NCBI GenBank assembly: GCA_033807775.1
Contig: CM066322.1
Coordinates: 18,279,001-18,343,000 of the forward strand
DNA from: Saussurea involucrata
Taxonomy: Eukaryota > Streptophyta > Magnoliopsida > Asterales > Asteraceae
Length of the DNA stretch: 64,000 nt
Reading direction: 5' to 3'
Part shown: in pieces, positions 1 through 12,164 of the stretch
Layout of the letters: every line of letters begins with the position of its first letter
How positions within the stretch are numbered: position 1 is the first letter of the stretch
The notes under the pieces: generated by a model
What the model was told of the DNA's origin: nothing
What the model saw: the letters and a program-made list of their open reading frames with translations, nothing else
The model's database searches: none
Position numbers and translations under genes: made by a program

Positions 1-82
1 ATATATGTAGTTTTAAATCGTGCATCTATGCAAAAAAAACGTGAAAAGAATCTCTGGAACGTGAAGATGAAGATTATGTTTG

Positions 83-179
83 AAAATGGGTTTTAGATGA
101 TTAAGATTATCATTAATAATTACCAAAAATAAAAATGGGTTTTAGAAGATTAAGATTATCATTAATAACTACCAAAAAT
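83..179. repeat. 48-bp tandem duplication in the left flank
   Basis: Two adjacent near-identical copies of an AT-rich unit beginning AAAATGGGTTTTAGA, at about 83-130 and 132-179. The rest of 1-300 is AT-rich with no gene or recognisable element. Confidence 0.75.
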
Positions 180-313
180 ATCTTGTGCATGAAATTAGGA
201 AAGTAAATAACCCATAAATAATTAAAATTCTGAAATTCCTAAACTACCCCTACCAAACCAGTAACCTATCTTGATTCCTAGGAGAAGAAGAAGAAGAAGA
301 GAGGGGGGAGTGT

Positions 314-1828
314 TGTAACGACCAAGACCCGAAATGGAATCAGTTTTATGTTTTATGAAAAGAAGTAATAAAAGGGGAAGTTGAGGGACTAATTGGTAAA
401 TAAGAGACAAGGTATAAAAGGGCACAAAACCCTAGGGAAAAACATTCCATTCTTCCTGATTTGTGCTGTTGGTGGCGGCTGAATTTTTGAGAGAAGAGAA
501 AGGAGGTTCTTGAAGGTTTTGAGCATTCTTGAGAGGAGTCCTCAAGCCCCGAAATCAGAAGCAGAGATAGGAGTGGATTTCGTTTCTTATCAGCATTCTA
601 CCAGGTAATTCCTAATCCTTAATCCTACTAAGATCTGGTTGATGATTTTGGGCTTTGAAGGTTTTCTAGTGATAATGTCATTTGGAGTCTTTTAGGGAGA
701 ATTAATCACCTTGTTTTGGTGTTCTGATAGTAAAACCTGGTGGGATTTGTCTATGGAGCATTAAGGGATTAGTTATCACTTTACGTTTCTGTTTGAGAGT
801 CGTGTAGTGGGGTTTTCAGCCTCTAAAATCGCCCAGCAGCTTACCCGAAAAAGTCCCAGGGGATGAAGGTGTCCGGATGTTTACCCGGTAAAACTCTTGA
901 GTTGAAGGTACCGGGAACATGTACTCGGTAGGCATAGGTGTCGAGTTACCCGGATTGTAGAGTCGTCCGAAAATCATTGTTACCCGGAGAGTAGCGTATC
1001 CGGAATGTATAGTTGTCCGGAAAGCCTGTTGTCCGGACCGGAAAGTCTGGTGTCCGGAAAGCCTGGTGTCCAAGTGTTTAGTAATCAGGGTATTTTTTTG
1101 TTCTTTAAAAACAGGAGCACCGATCGAGAGTCGAGAACCACTTAGAAAAGAGACGTAAGAGCATCAGGTGAGTTTTCTAAACTAAAACGCGTGGCTTCTA
1201 ATATGTTTTTCCAAAGCGAATGCATGATGAGTAATGCTATGTCTATAATTATGTTTGAATGCATGAATGTTGTTTAAAGATTTATTGTGAGATGTATGCA
1301 TACATTGTTTGGGACGTAAACTGGCCAAGACGGGAAAGTAGTCCCGCCAGTGCTCATGCGGGAAAGTAGTCCCTTTATGCCAGGGGTAGTGAGACCCCGT
1401 ATAAGGCAGTATGAGACTGACTCGTTGTCACCTTAGGGTGGCTTTAGGGTTCCAATTTACGAGGGGCAGACCTTTTTACGTGAATGTTTTTAAATGAGAA
1501 GATTTAAGACTGTTTCATGCTGGAATTGATAAACTGTTTTAAATGCTTTGATAACTGTCAGGAGGGACTCACTAGACCTCAAGGTCTAACCCTCGCATTT
1601 TTCAAACTAAAACCTTTTCAGGAAAGCAGGTGTCGAAAGGTCCTATCAAGTAAGCAGAGCGTTAGCGAAAGGAAGCTGGATAGTGTAGCGACACTATAGT
1701 TTATTTAGTTATTTCTCAGTTGTGTAGGTTGTTTCCGCAAACCTATTTTGATCTTTGTAAGGAAATTTTGGACCTCGAATTTTGAGATATCTTATGTTTT
1801 GTATGTTTTAAAATTTTGGGTTGTTATA
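314..1828 (+). repeat. 5' LTR of the first Ty3 element
   Basis: Begins TGTAACGACC and ends GGGTTGTTATA, which are imperfect inverted ends; TA replaces the usual CA in both LTR copies. A TATA box (TATAAAAG) lies at about 412-419. A tract of TCCGGA and ACCCGG motifs spans about 840-1075. A splice-donor-like AG|GTGAGTTTT lies at 1166-1175. Confidence 0.9.
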
Positions 1829-1830
1829 GT

Positions 1831-1843
1831 TGGTATCAGAGCC
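1831..1843 (+). other. primer-binding site for initiator tRNA-Met
   Basis: TGGTATCAGAGCC lies two bases after the 5' LTR and is complementary to the 3' end of plant initiator tRNA-Met. It primes minus-strand DNA synthesis. Confidence 0.9.
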
Positions 1844-2124
1844 GATAGTTTAAGGGATTTAGGTGACCGGATGGGCCTAGACTTAAACTGTGAGGAGTAG
1901 AAATCACAACTGAGAAATCAGGAATGCGTTAGGAAAGCACTATTTTAGTGGTGGGACTAACAGAGTATCGAGGACAGTCATGTAAGGTAAGTTTGGAGTT
2001 ACACCTGGCCAGTGTAATTGTGAACTTACAGGTACATGTATGTGCTTAAATTACCCTATTACCCCGTTGTTGTGGTACTGATGAGTCCTTAGTATTTAAT
2101 GAGTCTCCTGTTGTTGCTATCAGA

Positions 2125-5100
2125 TTGTCTGCAAGAACTCTAAGGAGTAGGTCGATCCCGATAGCGGAAGATGCTCAAACAAAGAGTACTACGCTGCGCG
2201 AAGAGGCAGTGAGAATTGAGGAAGTTGCTGAGGATGAACCCGTGAATCAGCCAAGGGCGGCGGCCACTCGCGGAAGAGGCAGAGGCCGCGGGAGGGGCAG
2301 AGGAACGATACCGAGGAAGGCAGTGACTGAAGTGGGGGCAACGACCGTAAAAGGCAAGGGGAAGAAAAGGAAAGCGCCCGTCAAGCGTAAGGCCAAAAGT
2401 GTGGGAGAACCGGAGGTACAGGCAGTGTCGGAACAAGAGAGTTCAATGCCAGTGAAGAAAGTCAAGGCCAAGAAAGGACGCCTTACTGGTGCCACACCAG
2501 TTTTCGTAACCGAAGAGAAGTTCACATCAGAAATGGGTAAACTACAACAAACCTTGAAAGCAGTGTTGGATAATCAGAATAAGACTACATCTGGAGAACC
2601 AAGTAAAAGTGGTACTGAGAAGAAGACTGGGGAAGGTAGTGAACCACAGATTGAGATCGGCAACAACTCGATGACAACTCCGATTGTGGTCTCTGAACCG
2701 AAAGCAGTGAAAGGGTGTTCGTTTAAAACTTTCGTGTCGTGCAAACCTCCAACGTTCAACGGAGAACGCAACCCCGTTCTGGCTGTGAAGTGGGTTTGCG
2801 AGATGGAGTTAGCGTTTGATACTAGTAAGTGCGCCGAGGAGGATAAAGTTCTGTTTGCAAGGTCGATGTTGAAATCTGAAGCGATCTTTTGGTGGGATGT
2901 TAAAACTGGGGGAAGGGGATCGGAGGTAGCTAAGGGCATGTCATGGGAAACGTTTGTTAGAAGATTCAAGGCACGGTTTTGCCCTTTGGCAGCAGTTAAG
3001 AAATTGGAGGAAGAGTTTCTGGGTTTGGAGCAAGGGACGATGACAGTTCAAGAATACACGTCGAAGTTCATTGAGAAGGCCAGATTTGCTGAACTATACG
3101 TGCCTACTGAAGAAAGGCGGATCGAGAGGTACATTTTTGGGCTGAAGAGCAGTATAAGAGAATTGGTGCAAGCAAAAGATCCAGTTACTTTTCAGGCAGC
3201 TGTAGATAAAGCAGAACTTACTGAAAAAGACAAGATCAGACAGTTGAACGAAAGAGTGGGAGATAAGCGTAAGTGGGAAGGACCGAGTCGAGACAGTAAG
3301 AGGTCGGGTTCAGCCAGACCCGAATGGCGGGTTGTATCTAAGTTAGCAGAGAAACCTTGTGCTAAGTGTAACAAGATGCATAGGGGAGAATGCTCGGCTG
3401 AAAGGGGTGGATGCTATAATTGCGGGAGGACAGGGCATCTGGCTCGAGATTGCCGCGGGCAGAAGACCTGCTATCAGTGTGGGTCGTTGGGTCATGTCAG
3501 GTGGGATTGCCCGCAACTAAAGAAAGATTATGCTGGTAATGGAGGTGGCAGTAGCGGAGGAAGGAGTAATGAGAAGAAGGTGGAGCCGACTCGCACTAGA
3601 GCGAGGGCTTTCCACATGTCGGCTGAGGAGGCGGAGAACACGCCTGATGTGGTGACAGGTACTTTTCCTATAGACTCGATACTTGCTAAAGTGTTGTTCG
3701 ATTCGGGGGCCAATCGTTCGTTTGTGTCGCCCAATTTTGTTCAAAAATTGCAAGTGGAACCCAAGAGGTTAAACTTTGGGTTTGAGGTAGAGATAGCTGA
3801 TGATTGTCGAGTCTGGGTAAACGAGGTTTATGAGGGTTGCAACATCGACGTGGATGGTCACTTTTTCCCGTTAAGGTTGTACCCTATGGGGATGGGAGAG
3901 TTCGATGTAGTCCTAGGAATGGACTGGTTAGCTGATAATGACGCTAGCATTGTTTGCAATATGAAGCTGATCCGTATCCCTTTGGCTGATAAGAAGGAAG
4001 TGGTAATTTACGGAGATCAGCGGAATAGGAAGTCGTGTTTGATTTCGTTGATGAAAGCTAGGCGATGTTTGGGAAAGGGTTGTTCGGGGTATCTAGCTTT
4101 TGTGTTAGATGCTAAGAAGGAAAAGAGGAGTGTGGGGGATGTGCCGGTAGTGAGTGAGTATCCGGAAGTGTTTCCGGATGACTTGACGAGTCTGCCTCCG
4201 GACCGTCAAGTGGAGTTCAGAATAGAACTGTTACCTGGGGCGGCACCGATTGCCCGTGCGCCCTACCGCTTAGCACCAGCGGAGATGAAGGAAATGATGA
4301 ACCAGTTACGAGAGTTACTCGACAAAGGCTTTATTAGTCCGAGCTCATCGCCTTGGGGAGCACCAGTACTTTTCGTTAAGAAGAAGGACGGATCCATGCG
4401 AATGTGCATAGATTACCGCGAACTCAATAAGGTAACCGTGAAGAACAAGTACCCGCTTCCGATGATCGATGACCTCTTCGATCAGCTTCAAGGTGCGAGT
4501 TACTTCTCAAAGATAGACCTGAGATCGGGTTATCATCAACTGAAGGTGAGAGGGGAAGATGTACCGAAGACGGCTTTCCGTACGAGATATGGACACTACG
4601 AGTTTTTAGTCATGCCCTTCGAATTGACCAACGCGCCCGCAGTGTTCATGGATCTGATGAATCGGGTGTGTAGCTCATTGTTGGATAAATGCGTGATTGT
4701 CTTCATTGACGATATCTTAATCTATTCTCGTACGCGGGAGGATCACGAGAGGCACCTTCGGGCAGCGCTAGAGTTGCTTAAACGCGAGAAGTTGTATGCG
4801 AAGTTTTCGAAATGCGAATTCTGGCTAAGAGAAGTTCAGTTTTTGGGGCATGTAGTGTCTACGAACGGTGTCAAGGTAGATCATGCTAAGATTGAAGCCA
4901 TCAAAGATTGGGAGGCGCCCAGAAATCCTTCGGAGGTGAGAAGTTTTCTTGGTTTAGCCGGATACTACCGTAAGTTTATTCAAGATTTCTCTCGGATAGC
5001 TTCGCCACTGACCTCTTTGACGAGGAAGAATGTCAAATTCGTGTGGGCGGAAGCACAGAAATCTGCGTTTGAGAAGTTGAAGGAAAGCTTATGCAGTGCC

Positions 5101-6990
5101 CCAATCTTGTCGTTACCGGATGGATCAGAAGGGTTTGTGATATATAGCGATGCTTCTAAGCTTGGGTTAGGATGCGTGCTGATGCAGAACGGGAAAGTGA
5201 TTGCTTACGCTTCTCGACAGTTGAAAGATCACTAAAAGAACTATCCCACCCACGACTTGGAGTTAGCGGCCGTTGTTTTCGCGTTGAAAATCTGGCGACA
5301 TTACCTATATGGGGTAAAGTGTCAGGTCTACACCAATCATAAAAGCTTGAAGTATCTGTTCGATCAAAAAGAACTGAACATGAGGCAAAGGAGATGGATG
5401 GAGCTGTTGAATGATTATGATTGCGAGGTCCTATACCACCCGGGTAAAGCAAATGTAGTGGCTGACGCGCTGAGCCGAAAAGAACGAGGAGAACAGACCA
5501 AGATTGTGGCTTTTAGAATTGAGGCGACCCCAAATCTTCTCGAAGAGATTAAAAAGTTTCAGGAGGAAGTGTTGCTAGAAGTGAACGTGAAGAGCGAAAG
5601 AATCGCCGGGGTTACATCGATGTTCGAAGTCAACAGTGGGGGTTTGAGGTGTATGAAGGGCCGGGTGTGGGTGCCCAAGTTGGGAAACTTAAGGGTGAGC
5701 ATTCTCGAAGAAGCGCATAAGTCGCGATTGTCCATGCACCCGGGAACAAACAAGATGTACAGAGACGTGAGACAGTTTTACTGGTGGCCAGGGATGAAGA
5801 AGGATATCGCCCATCTGGTGGAGCGATGTGTGACTTGTTTGAAAGTTAAAGCGGAACATCAGCGTCCATATGGAGAACTGCAGTCCACGGTGATACCAGT
5901 GTGGAAATGGGATAATATCACCATGGATTTTGTTACGAAATTACCAAGGACCCCTAAGGGCAACGATACGATTTGGGTGGTAGTGGACATTCTCACCAAG
6001 TCGGCGCATTTCTTGCCTATGAGGGAGTCGGATTCGTTGGAGAAGTTGGCACGTTTGTACATCAATGAGATTGTGTCTAGACACGGAGTGCCGCGATCCA
6101 TAGTGTCTGACCGTGATAGTCGGTTTACGTCGGCATTTTGGAGGAGTTTGCAACGAGAGTTGGGCTCGCAATTGAAGTTGAGCACGGCCTATCATCCTCA
6201 GACGGATGGTCAGAGTGAGAGAACGATTCTGACGTTAGAGGATATGCTTCGGGCATACGTTATCGACTTCAAGGGGTCGTGGGAAATGCATTTGCCGTTA
6301 ATAGAATTTTCCTATAACAATAGTTACCACGCCAGCATCCAAGCGGCGCCATTTGAAGCCCTGTATGGACGAAAGTGTCGTACGCCGTTGTGCTGGAATG
6401 AGGTAGGAGAAAGGCAGTTGGCCGGACCGGAAATTGTACAACTAACGGCGGATAAGATTGAAGTAATCCGTGAAAGGATGAGAATCGTGCAAGATCGACA
6501 GAAGAAGTATGCGGATAAGCGAAGGAAGCCGATTGAATTCCAAGTGGGTGACAAAGTAATGCTCAAAGTGTCACCTTGGAAAGGCGTGGTTCGTTTTGGA
6601 AAGAAAGGAAAGTTGAGGCCAAGATATGTTGGGCCTTTCGTTATCATTGAAAGAGTTGGCGCGGTGGCCTACAAGCTGGAATTGCCGGAAGAGTTAAGTA
6701 GGATTCACCCGACGTTTCACGTGTCAAACCTAAAGAAGTGTTTGGCTGAAACTGATGTTGCTATTCCGCTAGAAGATGTCAGCATTGACGAGAAGTTGAC
6801 ATTCGAGGAAGAGCCAATTGAGATCGTAGACAGTAAAATACGAAAGACGAGGAACAAGGAAGTTCGTTTGGTAAAAGTTCAGTGGGAGTATCACAAGGGA
6901 CGAGAAGCAACGTGGGAAGTAGAATCTGATATGAGGTCCAGGTACCCTTATCTTTTTGAAAACGGAATTCCGGGGACGGAATTCTTTTGA
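2125..6990 (+). pseudogene. Gag-Pol polyprotein of the Ty3 element, one nonsense codon
   Basis: One reading frame of about 1621 codons runs to TGA at 6988-6990, interrupted by TAA at 5233-5235. In order it holds: a basic Gag N-terminus with an RGRGRG run; a retrotransposon Gag domain (about residues 200-350); two CCHC zinc knuckles (430-443 and 449-462); an aspartic protease (DSGA, 526-529); a reverse transcriptase (FIDD, 860-863); and RNase H (first catalytic Asp 1009). Beyond the stop come the integrase zinc finger (His near 5737, CxxC at 5827-5838), a D-D-35-E core (codons at 5926, 6109 and 6217) and a chromodomain-like tail. The stop falls inside RNase H, so this copy would give no integrase without readthrough. 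The frame opens with TTG at 2125; the first in-frame ATG is at 2446, inside Gag, so the start codon may also be damaged. Confidence 0.92.
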
Positions 6991-7001
6991 GGGGGGAATG
7001 T
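6989..7001 (+). other. polypurine tract
   Basis: GAGGGGGGAATGT immediately precedes the 3' LTR and overlaps the polyprotein stop codon. It is the expected plus-strand priming site. Confidence 0.85.
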
Positions 7002-8525
7002 TGTAACGACCAAGACCCGAAATGGAATCAGTTTTATGTTTTATGAAAAGAAGTAATAAAAGGGGAAGTTGAGGGACTAATTGGTAAATAAGAGACAAGG
7101 TATAAAAGGGCACAAAACCCTAGGGAAAAACATTCCATTCTTCCTGATTTGTGCTGTTGGTGGCGGCTGAATTTTTGAGAGAAAAGAGAAAGGAGGTTCT
7201 TGAAGGTTTTGAGCATTCTTGAGAGGAGTCCTCAAGCCCCGAAATCAGAAGCAGAGATAGGAGTGGATTTCGTTTCTTATCAGCATTCTACCAGGTAATT
7301 CCTAATCCTTAATCCTACTAAGATCTGGTTGATGATTTTGGGCTTTGAAGGTTTTCTAGTGATAATGTCATTTGGAGTCTTTTAGGGAGAATTAATCACC
7401 TTGTTTTGGTGTTCTGATAGTAAAACCTGGTGGGATTTGTCTATGGAGCATTAGGGATTAGTTATCACTTTACGTTTCTGTTTGAGAGTCGTGTAGTGGG
7501 GTTTTCAGCCTCTAAAATCGCCCAGCAGCTTACCCGGAAAAGTCCCAGGGGATGAAGGTGTCCGGATGTTTACCCGGTAAAACTCTTGAGTTGAAGGTTA
7601 CCGGGAACATGTACCCGGAAGGCATAGGTGTCCGGTAACTAGAGTTACCCGGACAATCGAGTTACCCGGATTGTAGAGTCGTCCGGAAATCATTGTTACC
7701 CGGAGAGTAGCGTATCCGGAATGTATAGTTGTCCGGAAAGCCTGTTGTCCGGCGGAAAGCCTGGTGTCCGGGTGTTTAGTAATCAGGGTATTTTTTGTTC
7801 TTTAAAAACAGAAGCACCGATCGAGAGTCGAGAACCACTTAGAAAATAGACGTAAGAGCATCAGGTGAGTTTTCTAAACTAAAACACGTGGCTTCTAATA
7901 TGTTTTTCCAAAGCGAATGCATGATGAGTAATGTTATGTCTATAATTATGTTTGAATGCATGAATGTTGTTTAAAGATTTATTGTGAGATGTATGAATAC
8001 ATTGTTTGGGACGTAAACTGGCCAAGACGGGAAAGTAGTCCCGCCAGTGCTCATGCGGGAAAGTAGTCCCTTTATGCCAGGGGTAGTGAGACCCCGTATA
8101 AGGCAGTATGAGACTGACTCGTTGTCACCTTAGGGTGGCTTCAGGGTGCCAATTTACGAGGGGCAGACCTTTTTACGTGAATGTTTTTAAATGAGAAGAT
8201 TTAAGACTGTTTCATGCTGGAATTAATAAACTGTTTTAAATGATTTGATAACTGTCAGGAGGGACTCACTAGACCTCAAGGTCTAACCCACGCATTTTTC
8301 AAACTAAAACTTTTTCAGGAAAGCAGGTGTCGAAAGGTCCTATCAAGTAAGCAGAGCGTTAGCGAACGGAAGCTGGATAGTGTAGCGACACTATAGTTTA
8401 TTTAGTTATTTCTCAGTTGTGTAGGTTGTTTCCGCAAACCTATTTTGATCTTTGTAAGGAAATTTTGGACCTCGAATTTTGAGATATCTTATGTTTTGTA
8501 TGTTTTAAAATTTTGGGTTGTTATA
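7002..8525 (+). repeat. 3' LTR of the first Ty3 element
   Basis: Direct copy of 314-1828. It keeps about 26 bp near 7630-7660 that the 5' copy lacks and is about 18 bp shorter near 7750. The TCCGGA tract is at about 7540-7775 and the donor-like site at 7863-7870. Confidence 0.9.
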
Positions 8526-9071
8526 AGAAAACCGATTAATTAAAAATTTCAACCATCCATTGAATAAAGGATAAATTATTTTTTATAAATCAATACTTAA
8601 CTTAACCCGAATAGCAAGATTAGATTTAACATCAACAATAGATGAACTAAGGGGCGTCTATAAAACGCTTACGCGTAAGGGCTTACCAAGTCATATTACT
8701 TCACCGTATGAATATGGTCAGGACCGAGAATCTTACCCGGTAAGAGCTAAGGCAAGGACCGAGAGTCTTACCCGGTAAATGATGACAAAGTCTCTTACCA
8801 TGGTTAGCGTTTACCGAAAAAATTGTTGTATATGACACCATTTTGGTGGATTAAAATCTTACCTGATAAGTAAGTGATAGTATTGAATTTCGCCAATAAA
8901 CGCTTTCCCATATAAGCGTTGGTAAACAACCCATAAGTCTTACGTGAATAATAGATAGACTAATTCTTATTTGCATTTACGATCAATCTTGAAGAAACCC
9001 TTACAGCCCTTCATTATTGGCTAAAATGAGATATGAAGACACGAGATGGGTCATTGCTTGGCAACTCTGTG
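8526..9071 (+). repeat. degraded LTR-like fragment, copy 1
   Basis: From ACCGATTAAT through the palindromic CTTACCCGGTAAG motifs, this stretch matches 11277-11650. It abuts the 3' LTR of the first Ty3 element directly and lacks the first 25-30 bp of the other copy. No coding content is seen. Confidence 0.65.
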
Positions 9072-9307
9072 CATAAATTATGGACTTGTGGTGTATCAAC
9101 GCAATAAACTCATTGGATCGATGAGGCGACCCTAAAATATTTTAAGTGTTGTCAAATCTTGAGTTGTGTTTTGCTCTGGTTATGTAACGCATAAATTATG
9201 GACTTGTGGTGTATCAACGCAATAAACTCATTGGATCGATGAGGCGACCCTAAAATATTTTAAGTGTTGTCAAATCTTGAGTTGTGTTTTGCTCTGGTTA
9301 TGTAACG
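9072..9307. repeat. 118-bp perfect tandem duplication
   Basis: Units at 9072-9189 and 9190-9307 are identical by eye. Each ends in TGTAACG, which in the second unit is the first 7 bp of the solo LTR that follows. Confidence 0.9.
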
Positions 9308-10916
9308 TCCCAATAACGTCCCAAAAACTTAGCATACAATATCATAGATTAAGCATTCAAATTACATATTAGAACTTGTCTTTAATCATTCATAAATCTA
9401 AACTAGACAAAATTGGACAGCGAAAACTTCTAATCCACAGCCGAGAGCTCCTATCTATAGTTGTATTAGCCAAAACTTGGAGTCGCTCTAAGCTCCAATC
9501 CTTCTTGTGCCATCTCCTAGTTCTTACTGAAGAACCAGTGCTACGCTTACCTAAAAATGGTTTACTTTTTGAAAAGCGAGATTAGACCAAAAGGTCTAGT
9601 GAATTCCCTCAATAAAGCATATACCACAGTATAAACTCATTTTATAAGAACAGTTCAAGGTATTACACATGGTTCAAGGATCGCATAAGCTACCACGATT
9701 GGGGCCTAACGGATACCCTCTCGGCTCACATCGGAGTCCAGGTGGACTCCCTTCTACCCGAGTAGGAAGGAAACGAATTCCATCCTACAAGCTCATCACA
9801 AATGCCCAAGGGACCATCGGATCCCAAGGTACTCTGATCCCATTGTGTAAACCGACCCCACATAACATACACATAACGTATCGTTATCACATGCGTGAAA
9901 TCTTTAAACATCATTTCATTTGCTAAATAAACTCTTTTTAAATAAAACATGCATTTCATGGAAAACATGCGTAACAGTTGGTAAAATAGTTCATGCTCAT
10001 AACGAACCATAATCAGTAGAAACATTTAACATAACACTTCGTTTAAAAAGGGTTTAGGGAACTCACCTTAGGTTAGTGTTGAACGCACTCCTGATATATC
10101 TCCAAGCTAATCCAATCAGACACCTAGGGCATTAGATTTGCATCAGCTTAAACAGTTCGACCCTACTGTCCGGTTACAGCACTTTCCGGACATTAATACT
10201 TTCCGGACACACCACTATCCGGACATACTACTTTCCGGATGCAATTACTTTCCGGACGTACTACTTTCCGGACGTCTCATCCGGAGACCGGAACTGATCG
10301 TAACTTACCCGGAAACCAACGACACCCGGACACCTATGAGCACTATCCGAAAACCCCCACTGTCCGGACACTACCGTCCGGACGGGGCGACATCCGGTAA
10401 CTTCGGGTCGGGGAAAACTCATTCCCCAAAAGTGCTTACATACTGATTTTCTGTCATTTCCTCGATTAGACAACTTCTGGGGGTTCATTCCCCAACTAGA
10501 AACATCCATTTAAACTCACTTATTACCTCTAAATCGGTTTATAAAACCAAAAACCCCAAAATACACTTTTAAGTGTATTTGGGTGAAAAACTCGTTGAAA
10601 TCTTAAATTTTCTCACTCAAATACTTAGACCAAACAGAGAGGAAACATCAAATAACAAGGAGGAAGAATTAAAAGGAAATTAACTTCACTGATTTCTTCT
10701 TCTCTTTGATTTCTCTCCCAAAAACTTCTTTTCTCCTTCCCTTCCTTTCTCTAAGCTGCCAAACACCACAAGAAATGAAAGAATTAGCCAAACCTAGGGA
10801 TTTGAGCCCTTTTATACCTTCCCACAATTTTCCCTTTTGACCCTCAACTTAAACTTTCATTTCTTAGACTTTAGCCACCAAACTTTCATACTTGCTAGAA
10901 AAGCCCGGTTGTTACA
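9301..10916 (-). mobile_element. solo LTR with GGTTA target duplication
   Basis: The 1616-bp unit starts TGTAACGTCC and ends GGTTGTTACA. It is flanked by GGTTA on both sides (9296-9300 and 10917-10921). It is related to the LTR at 314: the sequence around 9570-9600 (AGACCAAAAGGTCTAGTGA) resembles the reverse complement of 1565-1590. By that comparison it reads on the minus strand. TCCGGA motifs fill about 10165-10400. A donor-like site lies at 10060-10068 on the minus strand. There is no internal region, so it is a product of LTR-LTR recombination. Confidence 0.9.
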
Positions 10917-10921
10917 GGTTA

Positions 10922-11246
10922 GCCTACATCGTTAGTTATGGGTCATTCCTAAGAGGCAGGTCGGCCTTATGCCCATGGCCCACATTTTTTTAAGTGTATA
11001 ATATTAGTTTAAAAAGTTAGTAAGATAAAAAAAATATTATTATATTAAGGGCTAAAACATGAATTAATCATTGAAAAAAAAATATGTAAAATGTGTAAAA
11101 ATAAAAATGCTTTTTTATTAAATTATTTAAAGATATACTTTGTGTATGTAAAAATAAAAATTGGACAAGGCCCTTTAATTGGATTAACAAATAAACTATC
11201 AACTAAGTTATTAGTTTCTTAACTAAGAAAGAAAGAAAGAAAGATT
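10922..11246. other. AT-rich interval, nothing recognised
   Basis: No open frame, TIR or LTR end was found. A short GAAA microsatellite lies near 11227-11243. Confidence 0.6.
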
Positions 11247-12161
11247 TGTAACATCCTGAAACTTGGAAGGAAAAAAAACCGATTAATTTAAAGTTTTCAA
11301 TCATACATCGAATAAATGATAAAAAAAAATTATAAATCAATACTTAACTCGAATAGCAAAATTAGATTTAACATCAACAATAGATAAACTAAAGGGTCGC
11401 TTATCAAATGCTTACTCGGATAAGCGCTTATACAGTCACACGGATGAATATGACAAGGACCAAAAATCTTACCTGGTAAGGGCCAAGGCAACGACCGAGA
11501 GTTTTTCTTGGTAAGTGATGACAAAGTCTCTTTCCACGGTTAGCGTTTACCGAAAAAATTGTTGTATATGATACCATTTTTGGTGGATTAAAATTTTACC
11601 CGGTAAGTAAAATATAATGTTGAATTTCACCGGTAAAATTAAAAACTTACCCAATAAGCTTAAACAGTGATAAAAAAACATTAACGTGGGGTGAGATGGA
11701 AACTCATTTGATATACATTGATTTAGATATATTCTTACTACGAACAGTCAACATTGTGTCAAAATCACAAATGATGTCAATCGATATATTGAAAGCATAT
11801 GCCATAGGAGGTTTTTAACGGTGGAACGACTTGACGATATAAAAATGATTAATTTTGCATCTAGGAATACTGGGAAATTTATAAATGAATAGCATTACTT
11901 CAATTCAATGTTATTTTTAGTGATAAAAACAATATATTGAAGAATTTTTTTTTCGCGTGTGACCTTTTTTACATCTCACCCAAGACCCATAGAATGTCAG
12001 AAACGGGCTTAGGCTTGGGTAATATTGGTAAATAGATGAAATGTCGAAAAACGGAGATGACTAGAGACTTTGGGATTACTTCAATATGTCAAAAACATCT
12101 CGCTCATATCACATCTAACAACACGAGAAATACAACATCAAAATTAATAACATAACAACAG
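11247..12161 (+). repeat. degraded LTR-like fragment, copy 2
   Basis: Begins TGTAACATCCTGAAACTTGG, a start resembling that of the solo LTR at 21520. It matches 8526-8912 through about 11650, including CTTACCCGGTAAG-type palindromes. Similarity fades after about 11690, and 11700-12161 holds nothing recognisable. The 3' end is not found. Confidence 0.55.
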
Positions 12162-12164
12162 TTA

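Larger units (their letters stand above)
314..8525 (+). mobile_element. Ty3-type LTR retrotransposon, Tekay-like chromovirus
   Basis: Two LTRs of about 1.52 kb in the same orientation (314-1828 and 7002-8525) flank a primer-binding site, one Gag-Pol frame and a polypurine tract. The domain order is Gag, protease, RT, RNase H, integrase, chromodomain-like tail, which is Ty3/gypsy order and fits the Tekay group. By eye the LTRs differ by about 20 substitutions and two indels (about 26 and 18 bp), so the insertion is not new. The bases outside the LTRs (AGTGT on the left, AGAAA on the right) do not form a target duplication. A sequence almost identical to the internal polypurine tract lies outside the left LTR at 301-313. 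Both facts suggest recombination between copies. The polyprotein is closed by one nonsense codon. Confidence 0.93.
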
